DNA of 64,000 bases, from positions 165,001 through 229,000 of the forward strand of contig JAODUO010000961.1 of the NCBI GenBank assembly GCA_025642075.2, given 5' to 3'. This DNA comes from Ridgeia piscesae. Lineage: Eukaryota; Annelida; Polychaeta; Sabellida; Siboglinidae. Shown here piece by piece: positions 1-13,072 of the stretch. Position 1 is the stretch's first letter. The number at the start of each line of letters is the position of its first letter. The notes below the pieces were generated by a model. The model saw nothing but the letters and a program-made list of their open reading frames with translations, was not told the DNA's origin and did no database searches. Made by a program: the position numbers and the translations under genes.

Positions 1-84
1 AAGACACCAGTTGAAACCCAAACATTACGTCTGACATTATGTATGCGATAACAACGTTAAGGTCACGTCGATTATTGTGATGAC

Positions 85-240
85 AATTATGATACGGTGA
101 CAATGAGGGTAACGATGACGACACCGGCGCCGATGACGACGACGGCGTCGATGACGACGATGACGTCAGTGATGTTGACAGTAATATAAATGACGACGAT
201 GACGTCGATGACGATGACATCGATGACGGCAACGATGTCT
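85..240. repeat. degenerate GAC/GAT trinucleotide tract
   Basis: The stretch is dominated by imperfect GATGAC and GACGAT triplets with scattered point changes. It reads as an ageing simple repeat. No open frame of note crosses it. Confidence 0.7.
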
Positions 241-321
241 AATAGCAATGACAATTATGATAACTACATATCTATTGTCATGACATCACAGTAGTTATAA
301 CTTAGAATGACATGATACTCA

Positions 322-353
<32 letters not shown>

Positions 354-411
354 ATATAGCTACTACAAACATGCTTAGAAGACATGTCTCAGTCGCAGTC
401 TCACCTGGTCT

Positions 412-651
412 CTATACTATACTATACTATACTATACTATACTATACTATACTATACTATACTATACTATACTATACTATACTATACTATACTATACTAT
501 ACTATACTATACTATACTATACTATACTATACTATACTATACTATACTATACTATACTATACATACTATACTATACTATACTATACTATACTATACTATA
601 CTATACTACCTATACTATACTATACTATACTATACTATACTATACTATACC
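412..651. repeat. (TATAC)n pentanucleotide microsatellite
   Basis: A nearly perfect 5-bp repeat (unit TATAC) runs for about 240 bp with a few single-unit slips. The tyrosine/isoleucine/leucine-rich frames over it are artefacts of the repeat. Confidence 0.95.
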
Positions 652-1576
652 TCAATGACTTAAATCCGCGGTGTCCACGGTTCGACTTCGCGTAACGTGA
701 TGTTCCCGATATCGTGAGTATACGTCACTGCATCAAACACGACAACCGTGTATGTATCACAGATCCAAATTTTCATGTTGATTACGATGTGCATTAAAAT
801 GTCAACATTCTTGAATATTCTGGAACGCAATTTGTTGAGTCCAGTTTTCATTACTCTGTCCAGCAGAATTGCATTCAGTTCAAAAAGGCTCCACCATAAT
901 TGTATTTTCAAATATAATTCAGACAAAAATAAATGAGTTCACTGCCGACAATTTTGGAAGCTGTTTTCACCACTCAGTCAAGCCTGCTCCTCTGGCGCCG
1001 ACTTCTGCCGCCGAACCATACACATGTTGAGAATGCAAGAATACTCTCAATAGCAGAACGATAGAACTGAACAAGAATCTCCCTCCTCAACCCGAAATTC
1101 TGTAGTTGGCGCAGGAAATAGCTTTTGTTGAGCCTTTTTCACGACAGCATCTGTGCTATTTTCCCAACCCAAGTCACTAAAATGTTGTAAGGGTCCTGGG
1201 TTAATCGCTGAAAGCTACAAGCTGGCTTAGAAGGAAACGTTAACATAACCGCATTCTTGCGTACACTGACTTGATTACAATAAGATAATGTCTGTATAAT
1301 TATGCGTGTAGATTTAAAACAACAATTTCGTTTCCTATAGATAACACGAACCGTTGTCACTGGGTAGATGTTGCGGGCACAGCCATTTCTCTGTTGACAT
1401 TAGCGCGACAACAGGAGGAATAAATACCCACGAACTTCCTTGGACGATCGGCAGTCTAGGAAAACAACAGAAACACTCGTATGCACAAATCACATGGCAT
1501 ATTACATATGACGCAGAAGAAACGTGTAGACTACTGACATGTTTGTAAATAGAAGTGAGAGTATATTATTTGTATT
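652..1576. other. no gene recognised
   Basis: Only short open frames are present (for example 660-926 minus). None shows a domain, a convincing splice-bounded exon or a transposon hallmark. Confidence 0.5.
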
Positions 1577-1837
<261 letters not shown>

Positions 1838-1924
1838 TGTGTGTGTGGGTTCGTGTGTGCCTATAGTGTGCATGCGCGATACACTGTATATGCGTGTTTA
1901 TGTATCCGAGCACCAGTGAACTAG

Positions 1925-2170
1925 TGTGCGTGCGTGCGTGCGTGCGTGTGTGCGTGCGGGCGGGCGTGCGTGCGTACGTGCGTGCGTGCGAGCGCGCGTG
2001 CATGTATGCTTTTGTGCGCGCCCGAATGCATGTATACGGCGTGCCTAAATATACTAATTATTGTCCCTATGTACTTTCGCGTGCGCGTGCGCGTGCGCGT
2101 GCGCGTGCGCGTGCGGGTGCGCGTGCGCGTGCGCGTGCGGGTGCGCGTGCGCGTGCGCGTGCGCGTACGT
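1925..2170. repeat. GCGT/GCGTGC alternating purine-pyrimidine tract
   Basis: Two GC-rich tracts (about 1925-1995 and 2078-2170) are built from GCGT and GCGTGC units. Alternating purine-pyrimidine sequence of this type can adopt Z-DNA. The second tract ends about 55 bp beyond the donor of the SLC23 exon, inside its downstream intron. Confidence 0.85.
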
Positions 2171-2222
2171 GCATATGGGAATTTAATTGTCGTTCTTATT
2201 CTAGAGCATGTAAAGTACGTAC

Positions 2223-2380
2223 CTCACTCCTAGTGACGACTGTAAGAGCGTCGAGGCTCCCGCCACAAATATAGTGGAGCTGAGCATTTGTGCCACTAAA
2301 AGGCTGTTGCCACGCGCACAGACAGCGTTTGTCACGATAACTACCATGACGATGAAACCCGGGATCGAGCTTACTGCTTG
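2223..2380 (-). CDS. SLC23-family transporter, single internal exon
   Basis: This 158-bp exon has a strong acceptor (TTTTTGTTGCAG) and a donor G|GTACGT, phase 0 in and phase 2 out. It encodes 52 residues plus a split codon. The C-terminal part (AQMLSSTIFVAGASTLLQ, then GVR) matches the second and third membrane segments of the SLC23 nucleobase/ascorbate transporter family, where ISTIFFVSGI.TLLQTT.GVR-like sequence is characteristic. The first half (about residues 1-28) is a hydrophobic helix ending with VCARG. SLC23 proteins are plasma-membrane cotransporters for nucleobases or ascorbate. I found no neighbouring exon: a LINE starts about 75 bp upstream and microsatellites lie downstream. It could be part of a gene running off the left edge or a stranded duplicate. 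Family assignment is fairly secure; substrate is unknown. Confidence 0.78.
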
Positions 2381-2454
2381 CTGCAACAAAAAGGTAAACA
2401 AACATGCTCGTATTGAATATGTTCCTAAATTAATTATGTATTAAAATATAACTT

Positions 2455-3252
2455 TAATTAATTCTATTATAATGCAAATATTTTGCTTTGACTTATATAA
2501 CACAATGGGTGATACTGTACTAAATACTACCTTAAAGGAAAAGGACTTAGGGTTAACTATTAGTGCTGACATGAAGGTATCAGAGCAGTGTGGAATTGCA
2601 GCAGCGAAGGGAAACCAAATTCTTGGATTAATTAGGCGAAATATAGTGTACAAAGAAAAAGAACTAATAATACCGCTGTATAAAACAATAGTTAGGCCTC
2701 ACTTAGAATATTGTATACAAGCATGGAGGCCATATCGCAAGAAGGATATTGATATGCTAGAAAGAGTACAAAGGAGAGCAACCAAAATGATACCAAAACT
2801 CAGGAATATTTAGTTATGAAATGCGTCTAAAAGAATGTGGTTTAACAACACTAGAAACCAGAAGATTGAGAGGAAATCAGATTGAGGTGTTTAAAATATT
2901 GAATGGATATGAAAATATTGACAGAAATATTTTTCACAGTCAATGAAGAGAGAAGGACTAGGGGGACATGGAGTTACATTAGCAAGAAGCAGTGTAGACT
3001 AGATATTAGAAAATTTTCATTTTCACAAAGAACAGTAAACGAATGGAACAGATTATCAGCTGATTGTGTAGGTGCTAGTAGTGTTAATATATTTAAAAAT
3101 AAAATCGACATATACCTAAGACGGGCGGGGTATACTTAGATAGATAGGTTGGACTCTCGATAAGCCAAATGGCTTCCTAGTCCACCTGCCATCTAGAGTT
3201 GAATCTCTAGGTGGCAATCTTGTTAAATCTTGTTAAATCTTGTTAAATAACT
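2455..3252 (+). mobile_element. LINE 3' end (CR1/L2-like reverse transcriptase C-terminus)
   Basis: Two frames joined by a frameshift near 2810 give the C-terminal part of a CR1/L2-type polymerase. Visible landmarks are KEKDLGLTISADMK, the thumb-like stretch LYKTIVRPHLEYCIQAWRP, and RVQRRATKMIP, followed by RRLRGNQIEVFKILNGY and SFSQRTVNEWNRL. It is truncated at the 5' side, with no endonuclease and no FADD-type catalytic motif. The 3' end carries three copies of TCTTGTTAAA, the kind of short repeated tail typical of CR1/L2 elements. The copy is dead. Confidence 0.88.
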
Positions 3253-3580
3253 AGCGATACGCATTTTATAAGATCATATATAATCTCGTTACACGTGATA
3301 TGTATCGGCCAATTGTTTCTTCGATTGTCGAAAGACACTTTATGAACAAAGTTCACATTATCACGTCGTCTCGCACCGCTGCGCTTTATAAACAAGTGTC
3401 CTAAATGTCACTAAATGGGTATGCGACACACACATATAAAATGACGTTAGTTGTCGGGTCAGGGACAACAGTAACTCTTAATCAGCCCACGCATAAGCTA
3501 CTTCCATTTGTTTTATCTGAGATACCCATATTTCCGAATTTCGGTGTCAAAATATACATGTTCATATCATTATGTCATGG
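3253..3580. other. no gene recognised
   Basis: AT-rich single-copy-looking sequence between the LINE tail and the TTAA transposon. I see no exon or repeat in it. Confidence 0.5.
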
Positions 3581-3584
3581 TTAA
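3581..3584. repeat. TTAA target duplication, left copy
   Basis: TTAA directly abuts the first base of the left terminal inverted repeat. Its partner is at 13556-13559. Confidence 0.85.
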
Positions 3585-4705
3585 AGGGGGAGTGAAGCGG
3601 CTGAACAACCACAGCCCAAACATAAGAACATATAATTTACAGGACTTGTCACCATAATTTGACAAGCACAGCGTCACGGTATATTTTTCATATTTTTTTA
3701 AACTGAGCTACTTTCAACACAGGGCGCTGCCATCTTGCCTAGGGCCTTTTCCGTTTTGATTGGCGTGTTGCTTACAATCACGGAAGCCGCCAGTCGATAG
3801 GCGACGCAGCATAGCTCTCGCAAAAACACTGAACATAAAAACATAAGTCTCGATCAAAGCCACAGGTGCATCTTTGGCCGATTTGTTTGCATATAAGTAC
3901 GCAGCAACGAAGTAATGTTTGGTGAACTGAGAGGGAAAACCGGACACGATTTCCTTATTTGGAAAGTGAAGCGGCGCGTAGGAAATTACATGCCGAAACC
4001 AGCTTGTTGTTGCCAAGCCGACTCGGCACTTACGAGTACCAACGTGTATCGTTACGACTACAATTTAGTCCCACAGTTGTATTTCATCGTCTGTATAATA
4101 TACGAATGTGACCTAAGCAAAGTTTAAATGTAATAAGAAATATGAATGTAATAAAGTAAAAATATGTGTGGACAGTATTATTTAATGTGAAATAAAGAAT
4201 GTTTATATAATCCACGGATTTAGGTCAACAGTTCGCCGGCGAGCTGTACCTAGACCAACGCCGGTTCGTTGGTTGCTAAAAATAGCTCGAGTCTCTAGGT
4301 ACAAGTAAACTTTTTGTTTCTGACATAGACAGTCGCCGGTGGTGGAATAACCTTCTTCAAGATAATGACATAAAAAGAAATGACAGCTACGACCATGCAT
4401 GCGTATGACGTTTTTTTAAACAATACTCGTCGTCATATGCAAATTAGAGTGACTCGCTAATTAGTCAACAACAGTCAAGAACTGTCAGTCATATTACAGG
4501 CATTACTTGGAATTAATTAACAGAAACAGCAAAACACAAATTTATGTTATTATTTAAATTAGACTGTTAACTGCTTTCAATAAATAGCTACTAACCAGTG
4601 CCATCTAATGTAATTTGATTTAACCCATAAATCAACCGATTTAAATCATTCAAGAAAAAAACTCTGGTTTTATTATGCTATTTATAAAGGGAAGATCTTA
4701 TTTAG

Positions 4706-4965
4706 CGCAGAACCAATCCTCAGGATTGCTGAAAGCGCTTTACACTTTATTTCCCGACAGACCTGTTCAATCAGATATACCATCTCAACTTCTCTGGGAA
4801 GCATCCAGCGATATGCTATAATTAATGCGCGAAAGCTACTCGTACACATATCCACCACTATCTATAGCCATGCAGGTACTCATTTTTACAGCTGAGTGAA
4901 CTGGAGCAATGTAGAGTGAAAAAAAATTGCCCAAGGTTTTAGCATCACAGCAGAGAATTGGGGAC
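4706..4965 (-). mobile_element. SINE body relic inside the left arm
   Basis: This stretch matches the body of the tRNA-derived SINE at 54382-54695, including CAATCCTCAGGATTGCT, CTCAACTTCTCTGGGAAGC and TATCCACCACT. The tRNA-like head with A and B boxes is not recognisable here. The mirror copy lies at about 11875-12125 in the other arm. Confidence 0.75.
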
Positions 4966-5094
4966 ATAGCTGTTGACTTATGAATACTGTCTGTTGAACA
5001 CTAGTTTGCTTACAAGTTAATCTTGGCCATTACATGAGGACACTGTTTTTTGACATTATGCAAGCTGAGGATGTGCTGTTTATATGCATTTTAT

Positions 5095-5153
5095 CATCGA
5101 AGCCAGAGACCAGAACGACAAGTAGGAAATGGCGAGAAGCAGCCATGCAGGTT
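5095..5153 (+). pseudogene. exon-like remnant of the transposase (mirror at about 11690-11750)
   Basis: A short frame reading KPETRTTSRKWREAAMQ ends at a good donor, CAG|GTTAGT. The mirror copy in the right arm reads with R for W. It points inward from the transposon end, as expected for an internal transposase exon following a 5' DNA-binding exon. The family cannot be recognised from such a short piece. Confidence 0.35.
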
Positions 5154-6900
5154 AGTAAAATATTATTGTCATTATGAGTATGGTATCATTGTATTTGTTT
5201 CTGGTAACATCTGTACATGTGTGCATCGCACAACTTTCTATGAAATAATGAGTATAACAACAATAAAACATGCTACAGAATCAATCACACTTAACATAGT
5301 GTCACTATTAAGTATGTTAATGTGTCTATCCAATGACATTGCCCATCACAACCCAAGTCAATTGGCAATATTACCTGGGAACACATTTAGTATTTTTATT
5401 TAGGCATATTAAGAGTGTCATCATAAAATATCCGTAGAATATTTTATAACTTCATGTATGCCCCTGCTGTTATTGCTGTAGAATATGCATGGTCAAAATA
5501 TACAATACACAATCAATCTTTTACTAGTAATTGTTTTGACATACATAATAAGTCACTAGTGTCCGATATTTAAAAATTGACAGATTAATAAATTTCTAAA
5601 TAACCGACAACGTTTTTTTTATCCCCCAAAACATTATGTACCCAAATGTGGATCTCACCTTTAAGAATTTGCAGTTTTGCTTTGCAAATGACAAACAAGC
5701 ACACATTTGTTTTAGTTGGGGGTCAGAATAGTCTCGTGACAGCAGGTAGTAATATCACTGATCCCATGATTAAAATTAATAGTTACATGAGTGAAAAACA
5801 TTTAGAACCTTACATTGGCCCATAGCCTGCATTGTTACCTGCAAGGGTTGTAAACATCATGATCAAAGTACAACAGAGGACTGCTGTTACTAATTGCAGT
5901 TAACAGCCTAGTGCAAATTAGGCAATAAGATCACAATCTTAGTAGTGTCCTGTGTTTCCTAGCAAGAGTGAAAAGACTATCCATACCCAAATTCAAACAT
6001 CACTGCCTGGATGAAGCCCCATCATCTCTCTAGTGCACTTGCATTTCTTACCAGTTCACAGTCATATGTTAGGGCATGATGAAAAGACAAACCACTGCAA
6101 CAGAGGTCAGCTTTAAATGTTGCTAACTTTGAGTGTTTAAATAAATCTTCAAATTTGTTGGTACTAATGGCTGTTGGAGAATGATTATCGACCAACATGA
6201 CTAGTATATTGAATCGGAAATGAATAGTGTTACTGTGTATAACGAAATAAGACTATAAAATAAGAATATAAAGTAGGAAAATTATATTTTAATAAGGCAT
6301 GTATTCTGCTTTCAATAGTACCGCATACATCAGCATTGTTCAGTTAGTGCAGTTAGTGTTTGATAACTGGAAGGTGTCCATAATCACTTCCCAAAAGTAT
6401 TTATTAGGAAAATGGCCAAGAAGTTTATTTAGAAAACCTTATACAAAGCAATACAAAAAACTTATATATCTCGGAAAAGACTCAGTTGGGTAAAACCCCA
6501 CCCACAAATGAAACTTATGTATAAACCCCAATGTAAAAATATTCTTAAATTAAAAACAAAATATTAGTATTTAGAATAAAGCTGACATTTGTATTTTTGG
6601 AAAATCAAGTATGACTTTGATTATGGCCAAATAGGTTCTCTGATTGGAACAAGGAGGACATTGATTGCACCTAACTAACTTAAACATTTTATTTCCTTAT
6701 ATGTGCAAGTGGGCTTGTATAATTGGTTTACTATGTAATTTATGTGAGCTGCTTATGTAGGAGTGGGTTTTGTTTGTTTGTAATGATGTCTGAATGACTC
6801 AGAACACATACATATTAATTAAAATATGCCAGGAAGGTTAGTCATATAATGGAATTCGCACAGAATGCACCATTGAAAAGGTAATGTTCTATTTATTGCA

Positions 6901-6980
6901 GGAATGTTCCCTGGTTGAACCACAACACCCTGCTCAGCCCACTGTCCACTGGTCCATTAGAAGAGTTGACTAGTGACCTG
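6901..6980 (+). pseudogene. second exon-like remnant (mirror at about 9855-9935)
   Basis: The segment is bounded by TTTATTGCAG and by CTG|GTGAGT. One frame reads NVPWLNHNTLLSPLSTG. In the mirror copy an extra base after CCTGGTT shifts the frame, so at least one copy is broken. Its role as a transposase exon is inferred from position and splice-like borders. Confidence 0.35.
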
Positions 6981-7459
6981 GTGAGTAGAGAAAGAGAAGC
7001 GATCCCATACACAAACTGATATGGGGGTCATTTAAGGATTTCTCAAAAACCAAATCAAGTATTACTTTGGTTTGGGGGCCCTTTGAATATGGAATAAAAT
7101 ACAGATTCTTGTGAAGTAGCACCACCACTGCAACACCATCAAAGTAGATTTGTTAACAATTGTGAAAAAATAGTTGGGGGACTTATAGGCAAACTGTGGA
7201 ATAATTAACAAATTTAGATGCTTCTCGTCATAGTACGTTACAATATCCACAGATGCATCTACACAAAATTAGATCCTGAACACTTTCCGAAATGCCAATT
7301 ATAAGTTGATTTATTCTGTGGTTTTTTTTATGACATAGGTACTGCAATGAGAAAACAAAAGATGACAAAACATTGTTATTTATATGTATATCACAGAAGA
7401 TACATACCATCTTACATATGTATCATTCTTTCAGTAATAAAGATTCACAATTAACTATG

Positions 7460-8760
7460 TACATTCCTTTCAACCATATGAAAAAATGTCGTACATCGTT
7501 GATTCACATTCGTACCTATGTCATAAAAGACCAGATAATCACTTACATGGCATTTCGGAAGGTTCAGGCAATTTGGTATGCCTACCGATAAGTTGTAAGT
7601 CAGTCCGAGAACTAATTTTCTGAATGATTCACAAATGTCGGAAGTGTTTTACGTTAGCAGATCTACTGCTATTTGCTAGTGGTCTCTGGATACATCAAGA
7701 AATTGAATGATCCGAAGGGAAGCATTGATCACTAGTGAGAGAAGCATCTTAGCACAATGACACACGAAACCATATAATTCTTGCTTAACCCAGCTTGCGA
7801 GCCGAGGTGCGAGGCGTCAATTAAACCCCGCCGAGAGTCGACGAGACGGCGAGAAAAGATCGCAATTTTTATGGAATCGAGGATGTTTGATTTTGGGAAC
7901 AATGTGAATGTGGCATTGTGTTTGTGTGGATACTGCGTCCCAATGTCGACGCACATCGAATTTGTATGTTGTCTGGAGAAAGCTGGGTTGCCCGACCGTG
8001 CTGACAGATGCCTGCATGAGCTATGCCTATGACTGACCAAGACATCTGTCAATGACACAATGTTGGGAATATCGGTCTGTTATCTATGTGCGATTTGCGT
8101 GCAGACTCGTTCGTTCGACCAAAGTAGGTAGTAGGTAAGTAATATGTAGTTCAACAGGTATCGAAAAATTATTTTGCAATTCAAACCTAAACAGAGCAAT
8201 TATACTTGTATGGCCACACAATGACACATATTAAATAAAAAATAAATTCTATCTTCGAATTCGTAACGTAAATCTTTGTTACAAACTTATTTTATTTTTG
8301 ACAGGATGTTACATGATGTGTGCATCCTTTTAATATAATTATTTAATTTCCATTTTAAAATGTTAATACAATTTGTTTAATTTATGTAAATAATGTTATT
8401 TAGATATGCGTGCTGCCATGCAATTTATAATATAGTCTGAATAATAAATAGATGTGTAATAAGGACATTGTGCAATTCACATGAGAATATTGAATTGGAG
8501 TTTTAATGTATTGTATACAGTATATTGGATATGTGCGGGTGTATATGTTATCAACACCACAATCATAAATTCATGTGTTTGCAAAATGCTGTAACAATTT
8601 AACATAAAAATTATTTGTTTGAAACGCTGTGATAATTTTATTAAAGTATTTCACAAACAAATCAACCAATGCGCTGACTTCATGATGTGATATTGATGAA
8701 TTACACAGTTTTGCCAATTACTAATAATCATTATAAGATAATGATTGTTTACTATAAATC
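7460..8760. other. loop of the palindromic transposon, left part
   Basis: Mostly AT-rich sequence unique to the loop. Around 7519-7575 it carries a second diverged version of a segment found at 9460-9535 (shared CCTATGTCATAAAA and GGCATTTCGGAA), so a short internal duplication exists. The overlapping frames at 7732-8058 (both strands) show no recognisable domain. Confidence 0.5.
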
Positions 8761-8765
8761 AAATG

Positions 8766-9236
8766 TCAGAATGTATCGGTTAGCTGCATATCATCACTGC
8801 ACATGTTCAATGGGATGCTTCCAACAGGCAGCAGGCATAGTATACTAGCCTGGGTTTTTTGCAGGTGCAGAAAAGGGAAATTAGTTTTTTGTTGTTGTAA
8901 ACAACAACATTTTCTCTGTTTCTCATTAGTGTCAGAACTGCTTGAGTCATCATCAGTGATATCGCTGTCATCCGCTACCGCAGATTCCGGATCACTGTCT
9001 TCAGAATTTTCCTTCTGACTGTTGCAGACAGAATGATCTGAAGATGGAGACAGTGAGACTGGGACATCCGAAGTGTCATCCACATTGACTAGACTGCCAT
9101 GGTCAGTTGAAGAAGGCATGCAGGACTGCGACGACAACTTTGCATACCCATGGTCATGATGAATATTCACTGGAACAACAATATCATATGTATTAATTGC
9201 TGCATTGATGAAGTATCGCATTGGTGACATGATCAC
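8766..9236 (-). CDS. hypothetical 156-residue acidic/serine-rich frame in the transposon loop
   Basis: This is the longest non-repetitive frame in the loop. Residues 60-105 are rich in Asp, Ser and Glu (for example DSDITDDDSSSSDTNEKQ), followed by a short Cys cluster CCCLQQQ. Acidic linkers of this type often occur between the DNA-binding and catalytic parts of transposases. It continues the inward direction of the right-arm transposase remnant. No catalytic motif is visible, and whether it is translated is unknown. Confidence 0.35.
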   Translation of the reverse strand: MIMSPMRYFINAAINTYDIVVPVNIHHDHGYAKLSSQSCMPSSTDHGSLVNVDDTSDVPVSLSPSSDHSVCNSQKENSEDSDPESAVADDSDITDDDSSSSDTNEKQRKCCCLQQQKTNFPFLHLQKTQASILCLLPVGSIPLNMCSDDMQLTDTF

Positions 9237-11874
9237 TGGCTCTGTTTGAGTTTGACACTACAAGTTAAAGGCTTTGCAATGTGACATCCATACTGCCATG
9301 AGGGACAATGTCATCTGGTGCACAGGATCCTTTGAAAGGTGTGCTTGGTATTTGTGAATCCTTCATCTGAAAGAATGATACATATGTAAGATGGTATGTA
9401 TCTTCTGTGATATACATATAAATAACAATGTTTTGTCATCTTTTGTTTTCTCATTGCAGTACCTATGTCATAAAAAACCACAGAATAAATCAACTTATAA
9501 TTGGCATTTCGGAAAGTGTTCAGGATCTAATTTTGTGTAGATGCATCTGTGGATATTGTAACGTACTATGCACGAGAAATCTAAATTTGATTGAATTATT
9601 CCACAGGCCCCATAGGGTCCCCCAGACTATTTTTCCACAATTGTTAAACAAATCTACTTTTGCATGGCTGTTGCATGTGGTGGTGCTACTGTACACAAGA
9701 AATCTGTATTTTATTGCATCATTCTAAGGGCCCCCAAAACACAAAGTAATACTGGTGATTTGGTTTTTGAGAAGATCCCTTGAAATGACCCCCATATCAG
9801 TTTTGTGTATTGGGTATCTGCTTGCTGGCTTGTCTGCTACTGCTAGCCAGGGTCACTAGTCAACTCTGTCTCAATGAGACCAGTGGACAGTGGGCTGAGC
9901 AGGGTGTTGTGGTTTTAACCAGGGAACATTCCTGCAATAAATAGAACATTACCTTTTCAATGGTGCATTCTGTGCGAATTCCATTATATGACTAACCTTC
10001 CTGGCATATTTTAATTAATATGTATGTGTTCTGAGTCATTCAGACATCATTACAAACAAACAAAACCCACTCCTACATAAGCAGCTCACATAAATTACAT
10101 AGTAAACCAATTATACAAGCCCACTTGCACATATAAGGAAATAAAATGTTTAAGTTAGTTAGGTGCAATCAATGTCCTCCTTGTTCCAATCAGAGACACC
10201 TATTTGGCCATAATCAAAGTCATACTTGCATTTTCCAAAAATACAAATGTCGGCTTTATTCTAAATACTAATATTTTGTTTTTAATTTAAGAATATTTTT
10301 ACATTGGGGTTTATACATAAGTTTCATTTGTGGGTGGGGTTTTACCCAACTGAGTCTTTTCCGAGATATATAAGTTTTTTGTATTGCTTTGTATAAGGTT
10401 TTCTAAATAAACTTTTTGGCCATTTTCCTAATAAATACTTTTGGGAAGTGATTATGGACACCTTCCAGTTATCAAACACTAACTGCACTAACTGAACAAT
10501 GCTGATGTATGCGGTACTATTGAAAGCAGAATACATGCCTTATTAAAATATAATTTTCCTACTTTATATTCTTATTTTATAGTCTTATTTCGTTATACAC
10601 AGTAACACTATTCATTTCCGATTCAATATACTAGTCATGTTGGTCGATAATCATTCTCCAACAGCCATTAGTACCAACAAATTTGAAGATTTATTTAAAC
10701 ACTCAAAGTTAGCAACATTTAAAGCTGACCTCTGTTGCAGTGGTTTGTCTTTTCATCATGCCCTAACATAAAATTATGACTGTGAACTGGTAAGAAATGC
10801 AAGTGCACTAGAGAGATGATGGGGCTTCATCCAGGCAGTGATGTTTGTATTGGGTATGGATAGTCTTTTCACTCTTGCTAGGAAACACAGGACACTACTA
10901 AGATTGTGATCTTATTGCCTAATTTGCACTAGGCTGTTAACTGCAATTACTAACAGCAGTCCTCTGTTGTACTTTGATCATGATGTTTACAACCCTTGCA
11001 GGTAACAATGCAGGCTATGGGCCAATGTAAGGTTCTAAATGTTTTTCACTCATGTAACTATTAATTTTAATCACGGGATCAGTGATATTACTACCTGCTG
11101 TCAGGAGACTATTCTGACGCCCAACTAAAACAAATATGTGCCTGTTTGTCATTTGCAAAGCAAAACTGCAAATTCTTAAAGGTGAGATCCACATTTGGGT
11201 ACATAATGTTTTGGGGGATAAAAAAACGTTGTCGGTTATTTAGAAATTTATTAATCTGTCAATTTTTTAATATCGGACACTAGTGACTTATTATGTATGT
11301 CAAAACAATTGCTTGTAAAAGATTGATTGTGTATTGTATATTTTGACCATGCATATTCTACAGCAATAACAGCAGGGGCATACATGAAGTTATAAAATAT
11401 TCTACGGATATTTTATGATGACACTCTTAATATGCCTAAATAAAAATACTAAATGTGTTCCCAGGTAATATTGCCAATTGACTTGGGTTATGATGGGCAA
11501 TGTCATTGGATAGACACATTAACATACTTAATAGTGACACTATGTTAAGTGTGATTGATTCTGTAGCATGTTTTATTGTTGTTATACTCATTATTTCATA
11601 GAAAGTTGTGCGATGCACACATGTACAGATGTTACCAGAAACAAATAAATGATACCATACTCATAATGACAATAATATTTTACTAACCTGCATGGCTGCT
11701 TCTCGCCGTTTCCTACTTGTCGTTCTGGTCTCTGGCTTCGATGATAAAATGCATATAAACAGCACATCCTCAGCTTGCATAATGTCAAAAAACAGTGTCC
11801 TCATGTAATGGCCAAGATTAACTTGTAAGCAAACTACTGTTCAACAGACAGTATTCATAAGTCAACAGCTATGT

Positions 11875-12125
11875 CTCCAATTCTCTGCTGTGATGTTAAA
11901 ACCTTGGGCAATTGTTTTTCACTCTACATTGCTCCATTGTAAAAATGAGTACCTGCATGGCTATAGATAGTGGTGGATATGTGTACGAGTAGCTTTCGCG
12001 CATTAATTATAGCATATCGCTGGATGCTTCCCAGAGAAGTTGAGATGGTATATCTGATTGAACAGGTCTGTCAGGGAAATAAAGTGTAAAGCGCTTTCAG
12101 CAATCCTGAGGATTGGTTACTGCGC
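11875..12125 (+). mobile_element. SINE body relic inside the right arm
   Basis: Inverted mirror of the relic at 4706-4965. It includes GAGTACCTGCATGGCTATAG and CTTCCCAGAGAAGTTGAGAT, and lies in the opposite orientation to the left-arm copy, as the palindrome requires. Confidence 0.75.
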
Positions 12126-13072
12126 TAAATAAGATCTTCCCTTTATAAATCAGCAATTAATAAAACCAGAGGTTTTTTTCTTGAATGATTTAAATCGGTT
12201 GATTTATGGGTTAAATCAACTTATTTAAATTTAAGAGCATGTGTCAACCTGGTTATTACTATTATGCCTATAACCAATTATATTATATACGGTAGTGTTT
12301 TATTGAATGCAGTTAACAGTCTAATTTAAATAATAACATAAATTTGTATTTTGCTGTTTCTGTTAATTAATTCCAAGTAATGCCTGTAATATGACTGACA
12401 GTTCTTGACTGTTGTTGACAAATTAGCGAGTCACTCTAATTTGCATATGACGACGAGTATTGTTTAAAACAAACGTCATACGCATGTATGGTCGTAGCTG
12501 TCATTTCTTGTTATGTCATTATCTTGAAGAAGGTTATTCCACCACCGGCGACTGTCTATGTCAGAAACAAAAAGTTTACTTGTACCTAGAGACTCGAGCT
12601 ATTTTTAGCAACCAACGAACCGGCGTTGGTTGCTATGCCTAGGTCTAGGTACAGCTCGCCGGCGAACTGTTGACCTAAATCCGTGGATTATATAAACAAT
12701 CTTTATTTCACATTAAATAATACTATCCACACATATTTTTACTTTATTACATTCATATTTCTTATTACATTTAAACTTTGCTTAGGTCAACATTCGTATA
12801 TTATACAGACGATGAAATACAACTGTGGAACTAAATTGTAGTCGTAACGATACACGTTGGTACTCGTAAGTGCCGAGTCGGCTTGGCAACAACAAGCTGG
12901 TTTCGGCATGTAATTTCCTACGCGCCGCTTCACCTTCCAAATAAGGAAATCGTGTCCGGTTTTCCCTCTCAGTTCACCAAACATTACTTTGTCGCTGCGT
13001 ACTTATATGCAAACAAATCGGCCAAAGATGCACCTGTGGCTTTGATCGAGACTTATGTTTTTATGTTCAGTG

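Larger units (their letters stand above)
3585..7450 (+). repeat. left arm of the giant inverted repeat
   Basis: This arm matches the reverse complement of the right arm almost base for base over long stretches. For example, the 64-residue frame at 6299-6493 recurs at 10342-10536 on the other strand with one residue changed. It lacks a block of about 240 bp present in the right arm (junction near 3827). The match fades into the loop near 7440-7460. Confidence 0.9.

Noticed and set aside
660..926. 88-residue minus frame as a terminal exon of the transporter or the mosaic gene
   Set aside because: No domain match, no acceptor in a fitting phase, and AT-rich composition.
8766..9236. Intact transposase in the loop
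   Set aside because: The 156-residue frame is acidic and low in complexity, with no catalytic motif.
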